A stretch of DNA of 64,000 nucleotides from Deinococcus betulae (GCF_020166395.1 NZ_JAIQXU010000005.1:114735-178734); one strand, 5' to 3'. Counted from the stretch's first letter, positions 11,163 through 20,839 are shown. The notes: generated by a model not told the origin, from the sequence alone. Program-made: numbers and translations.

Positions 11163-11940
11163 GGCTCACCCGCCCCTGATACGTCACTACGCGCCCGCCC
11201 ACGTCGTGAATCTGCTTCAGAGCCGCCGCGAAATGAAACCCCACCTCCTCGGGTTTGTGCGCGTCGCTGCCCAGCACGAAGGGAATGCCACGCTCGGCGG
11301 CCAGGCGGGTCAGGTCGGGGGCCGGGTAAGCCTCGGCCACGGGTTTGCGCCAGCCGGCCGTGTTGAAATCCAGGGCCAGGCCGCGCTCGGCCACCACGTC
11401 CAGCGCGTGCAGGGCGGCGTAGCCTTCGGGGTCGCGGTGCCCGAACTTCTTGGGCAGGTCCAGATGCCCGATGGCGTCAAACAGGCCGCTTCGGGCTGCG
11501 CCTTCCACCAGGCCGTAATACTGCGCGTAGAGCTCGCGCAGGTCGCGCGCCTCGTACTCGGCCACGAATTCGGGGTTGTCAAAGCCCCAGGCGCCCAGGT
11601 AATGCACGCTGCCGATCACGTAGTCCCAGGGATACGCCGTCAAGATGTCCTCTACAAAGCGTTCGGTGCCAGGGTGAAAGTCCGCTTCCAGGCCCAGCCT
11701 GACTTCCAGCCGCCCGGCAAACTCGGCTTGCACAGCGCGCACCTCCTGCACATACTCGTCCAGCTGGTCGCGGCGCATGCGCCACGGCGCGTCGTACCAC
11801 GCAGGCATGGGCATGTGGTCGGTAAAGCACAGCCCGGCCAGCCCGGCCGTCAGGGCCGCCTGGGCGTACTCGCGCGGCGTGCCGGTGGCATGCCCGCACA
11901 GCGGCGTGTGCAGGTGGGAATCGAACAGGGGAGACGCCAT
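11155..11940 (-). CDS. Histidinol-phosphatase, PHP superfamily (HisJ type)
   Basis: 261 residues. It probably removes phosphate from L-histidinol phosphate, the penultimate step of histidine synthesis. PHP motifs are complete: DSHLHTPLCGHA at the N-terminus, CFTDHMP, GLEADFHPG, IGSVHYLGAW, IGHLDLPKKF and GSDAHKPEEVG. I chose the ATG at 11940 because it gives DSHLHTP right at the start and because TACCCT lies seven bases upstream, fitting a leaderless transcript. A frame extends 42 codons further upstream but does not fit the family. It overlaps polX, so two PHP proteins are made from one message; a role other than histidine synthesis cannot be excluded. Confidence 0.85.
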   Translation of the reverse strand: MASPLFDSHLHTPLCGHATGTPREYAQAALTAGLAGLCFTDHMPMPAWYDAPWRMRRDQLDEYVQEVRAVQAEFAGRLEVRLGLEADFHPGTERFVEDILTAYPWDYVIGSVHYLGAWGFDNPEFVAEYEARDLRELYAQYYGLVEGAARSGLFDAIGHLDLPKKFGHRDPEGYAALHALDVVAERGLALDFNTAGWRKPVAEAYPAPDLTRLAAERGIPFVLGSDAHKPEEVGFHFAAALKQIHDVGGRVVTYQGRVSHA

Positions 11941-11947
11941 AGGGCAC

Positions 11948-11953
11948 AGGGTA
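11948..11953 (-). promoter_or_regulatory. -10 box for the hisJ-polX operon (leaderless)
   Basis: TACCCT on the minus strand lies seven bases before the ATG at 11940. Confidence 0.45.
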
Positions 11954-12213
11954 CGGGGCGCGGGCCCGTCAGGCGGCGTGCCGCGCAACAAATTGAACAA
12001 GAGGGCCGGAGAGAAAGGCCACTCTCTGGTCAAAAAGACTGGTGCGCAGGCGCTCTCATCGGCCATGAGCAGCTTGCATCAGGCTCACCGTGCCAGCCGC
12101 CGCCAGTGCGAGCCTGCAAAGGCAATTCAGGGCCAGTGACCCTTCTCCACGTCTTCTTCAGATTGCGCCCCTGGGTACAGCTTGCCCCGGTCCTGGCTGG
12201 CACGGTGGCCCCT

Positions 12214-12564
12214 ATGGCAAAGACCAAAGTTGACCTGACCATCCCCAAAGGCGTGCAGGCCAATGCCCAGCGGGGCCTGGAGTTGCGGAGGGAACACGGC
12301 TACGGCGGCACGAAAGTCGGCGAGGCCACCGCGCACCTGCTGGCGGCAGGTGGCGCTGTCACGGCGCGCAAGGCCCGGCACATCAGCCGCTATTTTCCGC
12401 GCCACGCCGGTGACAATCTGGACGAAACCGGCAAAAGCGGTAAGCCCTCGCGCGGCTACATCGCCTGGCTGTTGTGGGGCGGCGACGCTGGGCGCACCTG
12501 GAGCGAGAAGGTGGTGGGCCAGCTGGACCGGGCCGAGACCGGGGCATCTGCTCAATCGGCTTGA
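12214..12564 (+). CDS. Phage-type small conserved protein (unknown function)
   Basis: 116 residues. The pattern IPKGVQANAQRGLELRREHGYGGTKVG, then a helical segment ending ISRYFPRHAGDN, then SRGYIAWLLWGGDAGRTWSEK, is one I associate with phage structural and head-gene neighbourhoods and with stand-alone Deinococcus genes. This is from memory and no function is established. The ATG at 12214 is the natural start (MAKTKVDLTIPKG). The frame happens to be open far upstream, opposite the hisJ-like gene, but that part is antisense. No other phage gene is nearby, so it may be a domesticated relic. Confidence 0.75.
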   Translation: MAKTKVDLTIPKGVQANAQRGLELRREHGYGGTKVGEATAHLLAAGGAVTARKARHISRYFPRHAGDNLDETGKSGKPSRGYIAWLLWGGDAGRTWSEKVVGQLDRAETGASAQSA

Positions 12565-12595
12565 GGCCCCTGGGCCGCGCCCCTTAGGCTAGGGC

Positions 12596-12706
12596 GTGAC
12601 CTCAAACCACATGGCGGCGCTCCGGGCGCTGGGCCCCCACGTTTCCGGCCAGGCAGAGGACCAGAGCCTTAGCGTCTGGCCAGCCTCCCATTCCTTCTCC
12701 ACATGA
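12596..12706 (+). CDS. Candidate small ORF coupled to the permease gene
   Basis: 36 codons from GTG 12596. A TAGGCT box ends five bases before the GTG, which would make the message leaderless. The TGA overlaps the ATG of the following permease in an ATGA arrangement, as in other coupled pairs in this window. The peptide (N-terminus MTSNHMAALRALG, C-terminus ASHSFST) matches nothing I know and has no membrane segment. It could be a translated leader that couples ribosomes to the permease start, or chance. Confidence 0.3.
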   Translation: MTSNHMAALRALGPHVSGQAEDQSLSVWPASHSFST

Positions 12707-13497
12707 GGCTGGGCCTCCTCGCGCTGCTGGGCTGGCACGCGGTCCTGGTGGTCGGGGTGCAGCGTCATCTACCCCTGCCCGAGCGGCTGCTGTCTTATCC
12801 CGCCACGCTGGTGGCTGGCCTGTCGCCTGAGGTGCTGCCGGCCGTCACCGAGGCGGCACTGCTGAGCGGCACCTACCTGCTGGGCGGCCTGGCACTTGCC
12901 TGGGTGCTGGCCGCCGGCCTGAGGCGCGCGCCGCTGGGGCTGTTGTGGCTGCTGGAAACTGTGCCGCCCTTCCTGCTGCTCTTGCTGGGCGTGGCGCTGG
13001 GGCTGGCCGTCACCCTCTGGCGGGGCTGGGATTTTCCTCTGACCCCCTGGTCCCCGCTGATGCTGACCTTTATTGTTGCCAGCCTGGCCTGGCCAGTGGC
13101 GGCGCGGGCGGCGGTGCAGACCCGCGCGGCGTACCTGGAGGCCCTGGCCGCCGATCACAGCCGCACAGCGCGGGCGATGGGTCTTCCGGAAGGACAGATT
13201 CAGCGGCGCGCGCTGGGCGTGGCCCGCCCCGTGCAGGCCACCACGCTGGCCGGGGACGCCCTAGGGCTCACGCTTTCACTGACCATCCTGGAGGGCCTGC
13301 TGCACTTTCCGGGTTTGGGCGACACCGTCTCGCTGGCGGTGCAGGGGCAGTTCTCAGAGAGCGGGCAACTGGAAGGGGACCGGCTGATGGTGTTTTCCAG
13401 TTCGCTGCTGGCCCTGCTGATGCTGGGCGGCCTGGGTCACGTCATCCTGCGGGGCGTGGCGGCGCGGCTGGACCCCCGACCAGTGGGGGCCGAATGA
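12703..13497 (+). CDS. ABC transporter permease, DppB-like
   Basis: 264 residues with about five to six membrane helices (from residue 2 onward; LLWLLETVPPFLLLLLGVALGLAV is one). The cytoplasmic EAA loop is present as YLEALAADHSRTARAMGLPEGQ, where the ATPase docks. Composition and loop match peptide/nickel (Dpp/Opp) type permease B subunits, though it is shorter than the usual 305-340 residues. The next gene is a C-type partner. No ATPase or binding protein is encoded in the window, so the substrate is unknown and the pair may rely on components elsewhere. Confidence 0.8.
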   Translation: MRLGLLALLGWHAVLVVGVQRHLPLPERLLSYPATLVAGLSPEVLPAVTEAALLSGTYLLGGLALAWVLAAGLRRAPLGLLWLLETVPPFLLLLLGVALGLAVTLWRGWDFPLTPWSPLMLTFIVASLAWPVAARAAVQTRAAYLEALAADHSRTARAMGLPEGQIQRRALGVARPVQATTLAGDALGLTLSLTILEGLLHFPGLGDTVSLAVQGQFSESGQLEGDRLMVFSSSLLALLMLGGLGHVILRGVAARLDPRPVGAE

Positions 13498-13502
13498 CAC
13501 GG

Positions 13503-13645
13503 GGTCCGTCTGTAGTTCCAACACATTGGGAAAGAACCGATGTGCAAACGCCACGCCCGCAACCCGTTCTTTCTCCTGCTCACTCTTCTGCGCCGTTTGC
13601 CAAGCCTGCTCGGATGTCATCGTCTGCACAAACGATGGGTCCAGA
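13503..13645 (-). repeat. Dispersed intergenic repeat, copy A
   Basis: About 145 bp between two permease genes of the same operon. Read on the minus strand it shares CGATGACATCCGAGC, then GGCGCAGAAGAG, then GGGCGTGGCGTTTGCACATC with copies B-E. It contains a stem CACATTGG/CCGATGTG with a seven-base loop (13522-13544). Confidence 0.7.
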
Positions 13646-13651
13646 GGCCGT

Positions 13652-14560
13652 ATGAGGTGGCTGCTGCTGCCTCTGGTGCTCCTGGCCTTGCTGGCCCCGC
13701 GCCAGGAATGTGCGGTGCAGTCTCTGATTCCATTGCCAGTGGCGCAGGCGGCGACCAGCAGCGTGGCCTTTATAGTGCCCCCTTTGCGGCCGGGCCACCC
13801 CTTGGCGCCGCTGGGCACCGACCGCTTTGGCCGGGACGCCGCCTGCGTGCTGCCGCGCGCCCTGGCCCGCTCGCTGAATCTGGCGGTGCTCACGGTGCTG
13901 CTGGGCCTGCTGCCTGGGCTGCTGCTGGGTCTGTGGCACGGCTGGGGCCGCCTGCGCCTGCCGCCCGAAGTGCCCACGCTGCTGGTTCTGGTGCTCCTGC
14001 TGGGCCGGGGGTCCTTCCGGGTGGTGCTGGTGCTGGGGGCGGCTCTCCTGACGGCGCGTCTGGTGGGTGCCCAGGTCACCGCCCTGCGCAAGGAACCCTT
14101 TATGGAAGGCGCGCTGGCCCTGGGGGGCGGCGCGTGGCATCTGTGGCGTACCCATCTGTGGCCTCACCTGCGCGGGCGGGCCGCAGCAGTGGTGGCTACG
14201 GTTCTCAGCGGCGTCTTCTTGTGGCTGATGGAACTGGGGGCGCTGGGCTTTCACGACCAGCCGACCCTGCGCATAGCGTTCAGTGACGGCTTTGACTTGG
14301 TGCCCGACGTGACCGCCCTGCCCCTGAACGCCGACCTGGGGCAACTGGTCAGTTTTGCGCGCTGGGCCTGGCTGGACACGCCCGAAGGGCTGCTGTGGCC
14401 GGTGCTGCTGCTGACCCTGCTGGTGCTGGCCCTCAAAGACCTGGCGAGCTGGGCTGACGCGCGCTTTGTCCCGCCCCTGTCTAGGGTAGAGGACCAACCA
14501 GAGGAGGAGAAACAGCGCCCCCAGACCCGCCGGATTTTCAGGCGCCGCGCCCAGGGCTGA
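13652..14560 (+). CDS. ABC transporter permease, DppC-like
   Basis: 302 residues, about six membrane helices. PLAPLGTDRFGRDAACVLPRAL is the typical periplasmic LGTDxxGRD motif of DppC/OppC subunits, and FMEGALALGGGAWHLWRTHLWPHL is the EAA loop. The ATG at 13652 starts a normal signal-anchor (MRWLLLPLVLLALLA). Upstream in-frame codons from 13526 belong to a dispersed repeat and are unlikely to be translated as part of the protein. The C-terminus is charged (EDQPEEEKQRPQTRR). It pairs with the preceding DppB-like gene despite the 154-bp gap. Confidence 0.8.
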   Translation: MRWLLLPLVLLALLAPRQECAVQSLIPLPVAQAATSSVAFIVPPLRPGHPLAPLGTDRFGRDAACVLPRALARSLNLAVLTVLLGLLPGLLLGLWHGWGRLRLPPEVPTLLVLVLLLGRGSFRVVLVLGAALLTARLVGAQVTALRKEPFMEGALALGGGAWHLWRTHLWPHLRGRAAAVVATVLSGVFLWLMELGALGFHDQPTLRIAFSDGFDLVPDVTALPLNADLGQLVSFARWAWLDTPEGLLWPVLLLTLLVLALKDLASWADARFVPPLSRVEDQPEEEKQRPQTRRIFRRRAQG

Positions 14561-14674
14561 AGGCTGTCCGGGCGCGGCCCCACGGCCCAGCAGTGACTGA
14601 CCCAGATAGCACGAAATCCTCAGAGGGGCTGCCGACTTCGCACACTATGTTCGGAAGTATGGGACAGCAGGCAC

Positions 14675-14702
14675 TTGAGCTTTGGAAACCGGGTGTTACA
14701 GT
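14675..14702 (+). promoter_or_regulatory. Putative sigma-70 type promoter for the M14 carboxypeptidase
   Basis: TTGAGC (14675-14680), a 16-base spacer and TACAGT (14697-14702). This gives a leader of about 85 nt before the ATG at 14795. It also argues against starting the protein at in-frame codons within the promoter. Confidence 0.5.
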
Positions 14703-14794
14703 GCCGAAGTACCACACAACCCAGGCGCACAGCGTTGACGGCCCCTTTGCTGGCGGCGGTTTCCAGGCTGGCGTGCCCTTTTTCTGGAGGACCT

Positions 14795-16804
14795 ATGACA
14801 CGAAGGCTCACGTCGTCCCTGCTGCTCAGCACGTCCCTCTTCCTGGCTTCCTGCTCGCAGACGCCTCAACCGCAGGCCGCCCCGCCGGTCACGCCGGGTA
14901 CCTCGCTGGTGGCCACGGCCGATGAATGCAGCGTGTTTCAGCAAAAGCCCATCGTGGTCTCGCGCATTGACTTTAAGACCGAGCGCGACTGGATTGACAT
15001 CGTCAAGACCTTTGAGCCGATCGGCGGCAGCGCCGAGGAGAAGTTCGTGCTGCTGGACGTGGGCCAGGCTGACTTCGAGCGCTTGCGCGTCACGGGCCTG
15101 AGCCGCGACTGGACCATCCGTATTGACAAGGCCGAAACCGAGCGTCACAGCGGCTCGCTGACCCAAAACCTGGGCAGCCTGTCCATCAGCGGCTACTCCT
15201 GCTACCGCACTGTCGAGGAAACGTACAGCAGCGCGCAGAGCCTGGTGTCGCAGTACCCCAACCTGGCCAGCTGGAGCAGCATCGGCTCGACCTGGCTGAA
15301 GACCAAGGGCCGGGGCGGCTACGACATGAATGTCCTGAAGCTGACCAACAAGAGCACGGGTGGGACCAAGCCCCGGCTGCTGATTACGGCGTCTATCCAC
15401 GCGCGGGAATACACGCCCGCCGAGCTGTCCACCCGTTTTGCCGAGTACCTGCTGGCCAACTACGGCCGCGACGCCGACGTGACCTGGATGCTGGACAGCC
15501 AGGAAGTCTGGCTGGTGCTGCAAAGCAACCCCGATGGCCGCAAGAAGGCCGAGGCCGGCGCGTCGTGGCGCAAGAATGTCAACGACACCCAGAAGTGCAG
15601 CAACGGTCTGTTTGGCGCTGATCTGAACCGCAACTTCACCTACGCCTGGGGCACGGGCGGGTCCAGCACCGACCCCTGCAACGAAACGTACCGGGGCGTC
15701 AGCGCCGGCTCAGAGCCCGAAACCCAGAACCTGCAGAACCTGATTAAAGCGGCGTTTGCCGACAACCGTGGCGCCAGCCGTACCGACGCGGCCCCCGCCA
15801 ATACTTCTGGCGTCTACATGGACATTCACAGCTACTCGCAGCTGGTGCTGTGGCCCTGGGGCGACACGACCACCGCAGCCCCCAACGGCGCCGCGCTGCA
15901 GTCGCTGGGGCGCAAACTGGCGTACTTCAACGGCTATACCCCCGAGCAGTCGGTGGGCCTGTACCCCACCAGCGGCACCACCGACGACTTTGCCTACGGC
16001 GAGCTGGGGGTGGCGTCATACACCATCGAGCTGGGCACCGCGTTCTTCGAGCCGTGCAACACCTTTACCAGCACCACCCTGCCCAAGAACCAGGCGGCGC
16101 TGCTGTACGCCCTGCGCGTGGCCCGCGCGCCGTACCAGCTGGGTAGCGGCCCTGACAGCGTGAGCGTCACGGCCCCGGCCAGCGTGGCGGCGGGCGCCAG
16201 CTTTACCCTGAGCGCCAGCGCCGACATCACCCGCTTTAACACCAGCAACGGCAGCGAGCCGGCCCGCACGGTGGCCGGGGCCGAATACTTCATTGACACG
16301 CCGCCCTGGGCCGGGGGCACCGCCAGCGCCATGACGGCGGCCGACGGCAGCTTCAATACCAACCGCGAGAACGTGCAGGCGACGGTGTCCACCAGCGGCC
16401 TGAGTGCCGGCAAGCACACCGTCTATGTGCGCGCCCGCAACAACAGCGGCACCTACGGGCCAGTCTCGGCGCTGTTCGTGACCGTGGGCGGCGGCACCAC
16501 CCCGACCCCTACGCCCACCACCTACAACGGCACGCTCAGCAGCGGCGGCACCAGTTACCAGCCGGGCACGGCAGGCTTTTCCTACGCGGGCGGCACCCTC
16601 AAGGGCAACCTGACGGGCCCCAGCGGCACCGACTTTGACCTGTACCTGCAAAAACTGAACGGCAGCACCTGGACGCAGGTGGGGGCCAGCGAGGGCAGCA
16701 CCAGCACCGAGGCCATCACCTACAACGCGGCCAGTGGCACCTACCGCTGGCGCGTGTACGCCTACAGCGGCAGCGGCAACTACACCCTGACCGAGACGAA
16801 GTAA
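14795..16804 (+). CDS. Zinc carboxypeptidase (M14) lipoprotein with C-terminal PPC-like domain
   Basis: 669 residues. TSSLLLSTSLFLASCSQ is a lipoprotein signal. An N-terminal prodomain-like part (about 40-170) precedes the M14 domain. The zinc site is HAREY (His202, Glu205) and His345 in MDIHSYSQ, and the general base is Glu412 in YTIELGTAF. NPDGRKKAE and GADLNRNF provide substrate-binding Arg/Asn residues. A C-terminal beta domain (about 570-669; GTLKGNLTGPSGTDFDLYLQ, YRWRVYAYSGSGNYTL) is of the pre-peptidase C-terminal type seen in secreted proteases. It likely trims peptides outside the cell for nutrition. Start chosen after GGAGG at 14786. Confidence 0.93.
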   Translation: MTRRLTSSLLLSTSLFLASCSQTPQPQAAPPVTPGTSLVATADECSVFQQKPIVVSRIDFKTERDWIDIVKTFEPIGGSAEEKFVLLDVGQADFERLRVTGLSRDWTIRIDKAETERHSGSLTQNLGSLSISGYSCYRTVEETYSSAQSLVSQYPNLASWSSIGSTWLKTKGRGGYDMNVLKLTNKSTGGTKPRLLITASIHAREYTPAELSTRFAEYLLANYGRDADVTWMLDSQEVWLVLQSNPDGRKKAEAGASWRKNVNDTQKCSNGLFGADLNRNFTYAWGTGGSSTDPCNETYRGVSAGSEPETQNLQNLIKAAFADNRGASRTDAAPANTSGVYMDIHSYSQLVLWPWGDTTTAAPNGAALQSLGRKLAYFNGYTPEQSVGLYPTSGTTDDFAYGELGVASYTIELGTAFFEPCNTFTSTTLPKNQAALLYALRVARAPYQLGSGPDSVSVTAPASVAAGASFTLSASADITRFNTSNGSEPARTVAGAEYFIDTPPWAGGTASAMTAADGSFNTNRENVQATVSTSGLSAGKHTVYVRARNNSGTYGPVSALFVTVGGGTTPTPTPTTYNGTLSSGGTSYQPGTAGFSYAGGTLKGNLTGPSGTDFDLYLQKLNGSTWTQVGASEGSTSTEAITYNAASGTYRWRVYAYSGSGNYTLTETK

Positions 16805-16923
16805 GACGGCGCCGCAGCTGCGGTAAGGGAAAGCAGATTCTGGGTGCCAGTGTATCTTCAAGCGTCCTGAATGAATAAACATGCGTAATTGATTGGGCTG
16901 GCCTAGGGATGACCTGGGCCAGC

Positions 16924-16929
16924 TATACT
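16924..16929 (+). promoter_or_regulatory. -10 box for argF (leaderless)
   Basis: TATACT ends eight bases before the ATG at 16938. No convincing -35 box was found. Confidence 0.5.
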
Positions 16930-16937
16930 TTCTGCCT

Positions 16938-17993
<1,056 letters not shown>

Positions 17994-18016
17994 GGAGCAG
18001 GCGCCACACTGAGCCT

Positions 18017-18490
18017 ATGACCAACGTGAATCCTGCGCTGTTTGGAGACCAGAGTGCCGTTGTGGAAAGGGCGCTGGCGGGTCTTCAGGCCCAGACGGCG
18101 GCCCATGACGGCGCCTGGGGCCTGGGCCGCGCCGACTGGCAGGCCGACCTGCAGGCCGGCACCCTGACTTTCACCAACGAGACCTTCCGGGCCACCTGCC
18201 CGGTGCAGGTGGTGGGCACCTACAACACGCAGGACGGGCCGTGGCTGTGGGGCTGGGACCACCCATCGGTTCCGGCGGAGCTGACCAGGGCCGCTGGCAA
18301 GGTGCGCGCCTTTGCCCAGGAGCACCGCCTGCACGCCCTGACCACGCGCACCCTGAGCTGCACCGAGGAGGACGCCTGGCACCTGACGGCGCTGGACGGC
18401 GCCCAGGGCGCTTACCGGGGACCCGCCGGCCCTACGCTGGTCTTCATGACGTTCGGTGAGGTGGCGCTGACCTCCGCGGGGCAGGGGTGA
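18017..18490 (+). CDS. DUF6882 family protein
   Basis: 157 residues, cytosolic. The conserved core WLWGWDHPSVPAELTRAAGKVRAFAQEH and the earlier RADWQADLQAGTLTF, FRATCPVQVVGTYN match a family of unknown function (DUF6882, from memory). It starts 23 nt after argF and its stop overlaps the GTG of the GNAT gene by four bases, so the three are probably co-transcribed. No catalytic residues are known. A housekeeping or stress-related role cannot be inferred from sequence. Confidence 0.75.
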   Translation: MTNVNPALFGDQSAVVERALAGLQAQTAAHDGAWGLGRADWQADLQAGTLTFTNETFRATCPVQVVGTYNTQDGPWLWGWDHPSVPAELTRAAGKVRAFAQEHRLHALTTRTLSCTEEDAWHLTALDGAQGAYRGPAGPTLVFMTFGEVALTSAGQG

Positions 18491-19002
18491 CCACCCTGTC
18501 CACCCCCCGACTGACGATTCGGCCTCTGACCCCGGATGACCTGCCCACTCTGGTCGCCTACCGCAATGACCCGGAGGTCGCCCGCTTTCAGGCCTGGGCG
18601 CTGCCAGCCACCCTGGATGCGGCGCAGGGTCTTGTCTCGCCGGCGCCGCTGGGGGCGCCGGGCTGGGTGCAGCGGGCTATGGCGCATGCAGACGGCCTGC
18701 TGGGCGACCTGGCCCTGAACACGCGGGGGCCGCAGGCCGAGCTGGGCATCACGCTGGCCCGCCACGCCCAGGGGCAGGGCTACGCCGCCGAGGCGCTGCG
18801 GGCGCTGCTGACCCACGCCTTCGGGCCGCTGACCCTGCACCGCGTCTACGCCAGCATTGACCCGCGCAACGCTGCGGTGGCCCGGCTGCTGTCCGGTCTG
18901 GGCTTCCGGCATGAGGGCACGTCGCGCCAGAGCTACTGGCACCGGGGCGAGTGGACCGACGACGCGCAGTACGCTCTGCTGGCCGATGAGTGGACCCCAT
19001 GA
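18487..19002 (+). CDS. GNAT-family N-acetyltransferase (RimJ/RimL-like)
   Basis: 171 residues. It starts with STPRLTIRPLTPDDLPTL, typical of RimJ/RimL-type acetyltransferases. The acetyl-CoA loop is in ITLARHAQGQGYAAEALRALLTHAF, and VYASIDPRNAAVARLLSGLGFRHEG is the C-terminal motif. Such enzymes acetylate protein N-termini, antibiotics or small amines with acetyl-CoA; the substrate here is unknown. The GTG start overlaps DUF6882 and its TGA overlaps the Nudix gene (ATGA). Confidence 0.88.
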   Translation: MTTLSTPRLTIRPLTPDDLPTLVAYRNDPEVARFQAWALPATLDAAQGLVSPAPLGAPGWVQRAMAHADGLLGDLALNTRGPQAELGITLARHAQGQGYAAEALRALLTHAFGPLTLHRVYASIDPRNAAVARLLSGLGFRHEGTSRQSYWHRGEWTDDAQYALLADEWTP

Positions 19003-19508
19003 CAGCTGCTCCGGTGGAATGGCTCGACCTGGTCAATGAGCGGGACGAGGTGGTCGGCACCGTCACGCGAGAAGACGCCTGGGCGCGGCGCCTGCCGGTG
19101 CGGGTGGTGAATGCCTTTCTAATCAATGCTCGGGGCCAGCTGTGGATTCCGCGCCGCACCCAGACCAAGCGCACGTTCCCCGGCTGCCTGGATATGAGCG
19201 TGGGTGGTCATGTGGAGCGCGGCGAGAGTTACGAGGCTGCCTTCCTGCGCGAAACGCAGGAGGAGCTGAATCTGGACCTCGGCGCCGTGCCCTGGCGCGA
19301 GGTGGCGGCGTTCTCGCCCTTCGAGACGACCCTGAGCACGTTCATGCGGGTCTACGAGATTCAGGCAGACCTGACCCCGCACTTCAATCCTGACGATTTC
19401 AGTGGCGCTGAGTGGCTGACGCCGGGTGAGCTGCTGCGCCGGATTGAACACGGCGACCCGGCCAAGGGCGACCTGGCCGAACTGGTGCGGCGGTGCTATG
19501 GCATCTGA
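18999..19508 (+). CDS. Nudix hydrolase
   Basis: 169 residues. The Nudix box is complete: GGHVERGESYEAAFLRETQE followed by EL. It begins with EWLDLVNERDEVVGTVTREDAW, and RTFPGCLDMSVGGHV precedes the box, like YfcD/IPP-isomerase-like Nudix proteins. It probably hydrolyses a nucleoside diphosphate derivative with divalent metal; substrate unknown. I prefer ATG 18999 because it forms an ATGA overlap with the GNAT gene; an in-frame GTG at 18990 would add three residues. Deinococci carry many Nudix genes. Confidence 0.88.
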   Translation: MTAAPVEWLDLVNERDEVVGTVTREDAWARRLPVRVVNAFLINARGQLWIPRRTQTKRTFPGCLDMSVGGHVERGESYEAAFLRETQEELNLDLGAVPWREVAAFSPFETTLSTFMRVYEIQADLTPHFNPDDFSGAEWLTPGELLRRIEHGDPAKGDLAELVRRCYGI

Positions 19509-19908
19509 ACTGACTCGGGCCCGAGTATCAAGCAGGCAGTCCTGCCGTAAGTGTGGCTCCAACAATTTCGGCAGCTCTACCTCCTCAACAACAGGCAGAG
19601 TGGCTTATTACTGCCGCCCTTGCCGTGGGCGACGTGCCGAACTGTACCGGCAGCGGCGAAGTCAAAACGGTGGGAAGCATACACGCAGGCAATGGTTAGA
19701 GCTTCTTCAAACCGTTGAAACTTGTCCAGGTTGCCACCGCCGCTGGAGTGAAATTCCTCCACGGCCTGACCGGCGTTTCCGGTACGTCTGGACTAAAGAC
19801 CACGTCATCCCCGTGTCGGCAGGCGGTACGGACGATATTGATAATCTTCAGCCCCTTTGCTACCACTGCCAATTTTCCAAAGGCGCGCGTTACGAGGTAA
19901 AGATATGA
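19498..19908 (+). CDS. HNH endonuclease-like protein
   Basis: 136 residues. An N-terminal [10 protein letters not shown] and [18 protein letters not shown] form a four-Cys zinc knuckle (about residues 17-50). A second pair, CPGCHRRW, precedes the HNH core [20 protein letters not shown], which ends LCYHCQF. This is a complete beta-beta-alpha metal nuclease motif with structural zinc. It overlaps the Nudix gene by 11 nt and argC by ATGA. HNH genes are often mobile; here one sits tightly inside an amino-acid gene run, and its codon use (more A/T-rich) differs from its neighbours. Function unknown. Confidence 0.82.
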   Translation: MASELTRARVSSRQSCRKCGSNNFGSSTSSTTGRVAYYCRPCRGRRAELYRQRRSQNGGKHTRRQWLELLQTVETCPGCHRRWSEIPPRPDRRFRYVWTKDHVIPVSAGGTDDIDNLQPLCYHCQFSKGARYEVKI

Positions 19909-20831
19909 CCCTGCCCACAGTGTTTATTGACGGCGAGGCCGGCACCACTGGCCTGCAAATCCGCCAGCGGCTTGAGGGCCGCGCCGACCTGACGCTGCTG
20001 CACATTGACCTGGCCCGGCGCAAAGACCCGGCGGCCCGCGCCGAGCTACTGAACGCTGCCGACGTGTCCATTCTGTGTCTGCACGACGACGCGGCCCGTG
20101 AGGCGGTGGCCCTGACCACCAACCCGGCCGCCCGCTTGCTGGACGCCAGTACGGCCCACCGCGTCAACCCCGACTGGGTGTTCGGGTTCCCAGAGCTGAA
20201 TGCCCAGCAGGCTGGGCGGATTGCGGCGGCGCGGTACGTGGCCAATCCCGGCTGCTACAGCACCGGCGCGATTGCCCTGCTGGCGCCCCTGACGGCGGCA
20301 GGCCTCTTGCCCGCTGACCACCCTGTCAGCATTCAGGGCTACAGCGGCTACACGGGTGGCGGGCGCGCGCTGGTGGATGCCCACGAGCAGAACGAGCCTC
20401 ACCCCATGCGCGGCGCCTTTCTGGGCTACGCCCTGGGCCTGAGCCACAAACATATCCCCGAGACCATGCGCTACGGCGGCCTGAGCCGGACCCCTATCTT
20501 TACGCCGAATGTAGGCGCCTGGGCGCAGGGCATGACGGTTACCATTCCCCTGCATCTGCGAGAACTGGGTGTGGGCGCGGGTGACATGCACGCCGCGCTC
20601 AACGCCCACTACGCCGGGCAGCGGTACGTGCGGGTGGCTGATCCTGCCGACAATCCGGAGATTCTTGACCCTCAGACCCTCAACGGCACGAACAACCTGG
20701 ACCTCTTCGTCTACCCCTCGGGCGACGGCGAGCGCGCCGTGCTGGCCGCCCGCCTGGACAATCTGGGTAAGGGTGCAGGCGGCGCGGCGGTGCAGAATCT
20801 GGAGCTGATGCTGGGCCTGGCCGCCGGCTGA
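19905..20831 (+). CDS. argC: N-acetyl-gamma-glutamyl-phosphate reductase (short type)
   Basis: 308 residues. It reduces N-acetylglutamyl phosphate to the semialdehyde with NADPH in arginine synthesis. The N-terminal [16 protein letters not shown] is the nucleotide-binding loop. NPGCYSTG carries the active-site Cys117, and [16 protein letters not shown] and SHKHIPE supply active-site residues. Length near 310 residues matches the type 2 ArgC class rather than the 340-residue class. GAGGTAAAGAT precedes the ATG, which overlaps the HNH gene stop. A dispersed repeat follows the stop. Confidence 0.92.
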   Translation: MTLPTVFIDGEAGTTGLQIRQRLEGRADLTLLHIDLARRKDPAARAELLNAADVSILCLHDDAAREAVALTTNPAARLLDASTAHRVNPDWVFGFPELNAQQAGRIAAARYVANPGCYSTGAIALLAPLTAAGLLPADHPVSIQGYSGYTGGGRALVDAHEQNEPHPMRGAFLGYALGLSHKHIPETMRYGGLSRTPIFTPNVGAWAQGMTVTIPLHLRELGVGAGDMHAALNAHYAGQRYVRVADPADNPEILDPQTLNGTNNLDLFVYPSGDGERAVLAARLDNLGKGAGGAAVQNLELMLGLAAG

Positions 20832-20839
20832 TGCGGCTT

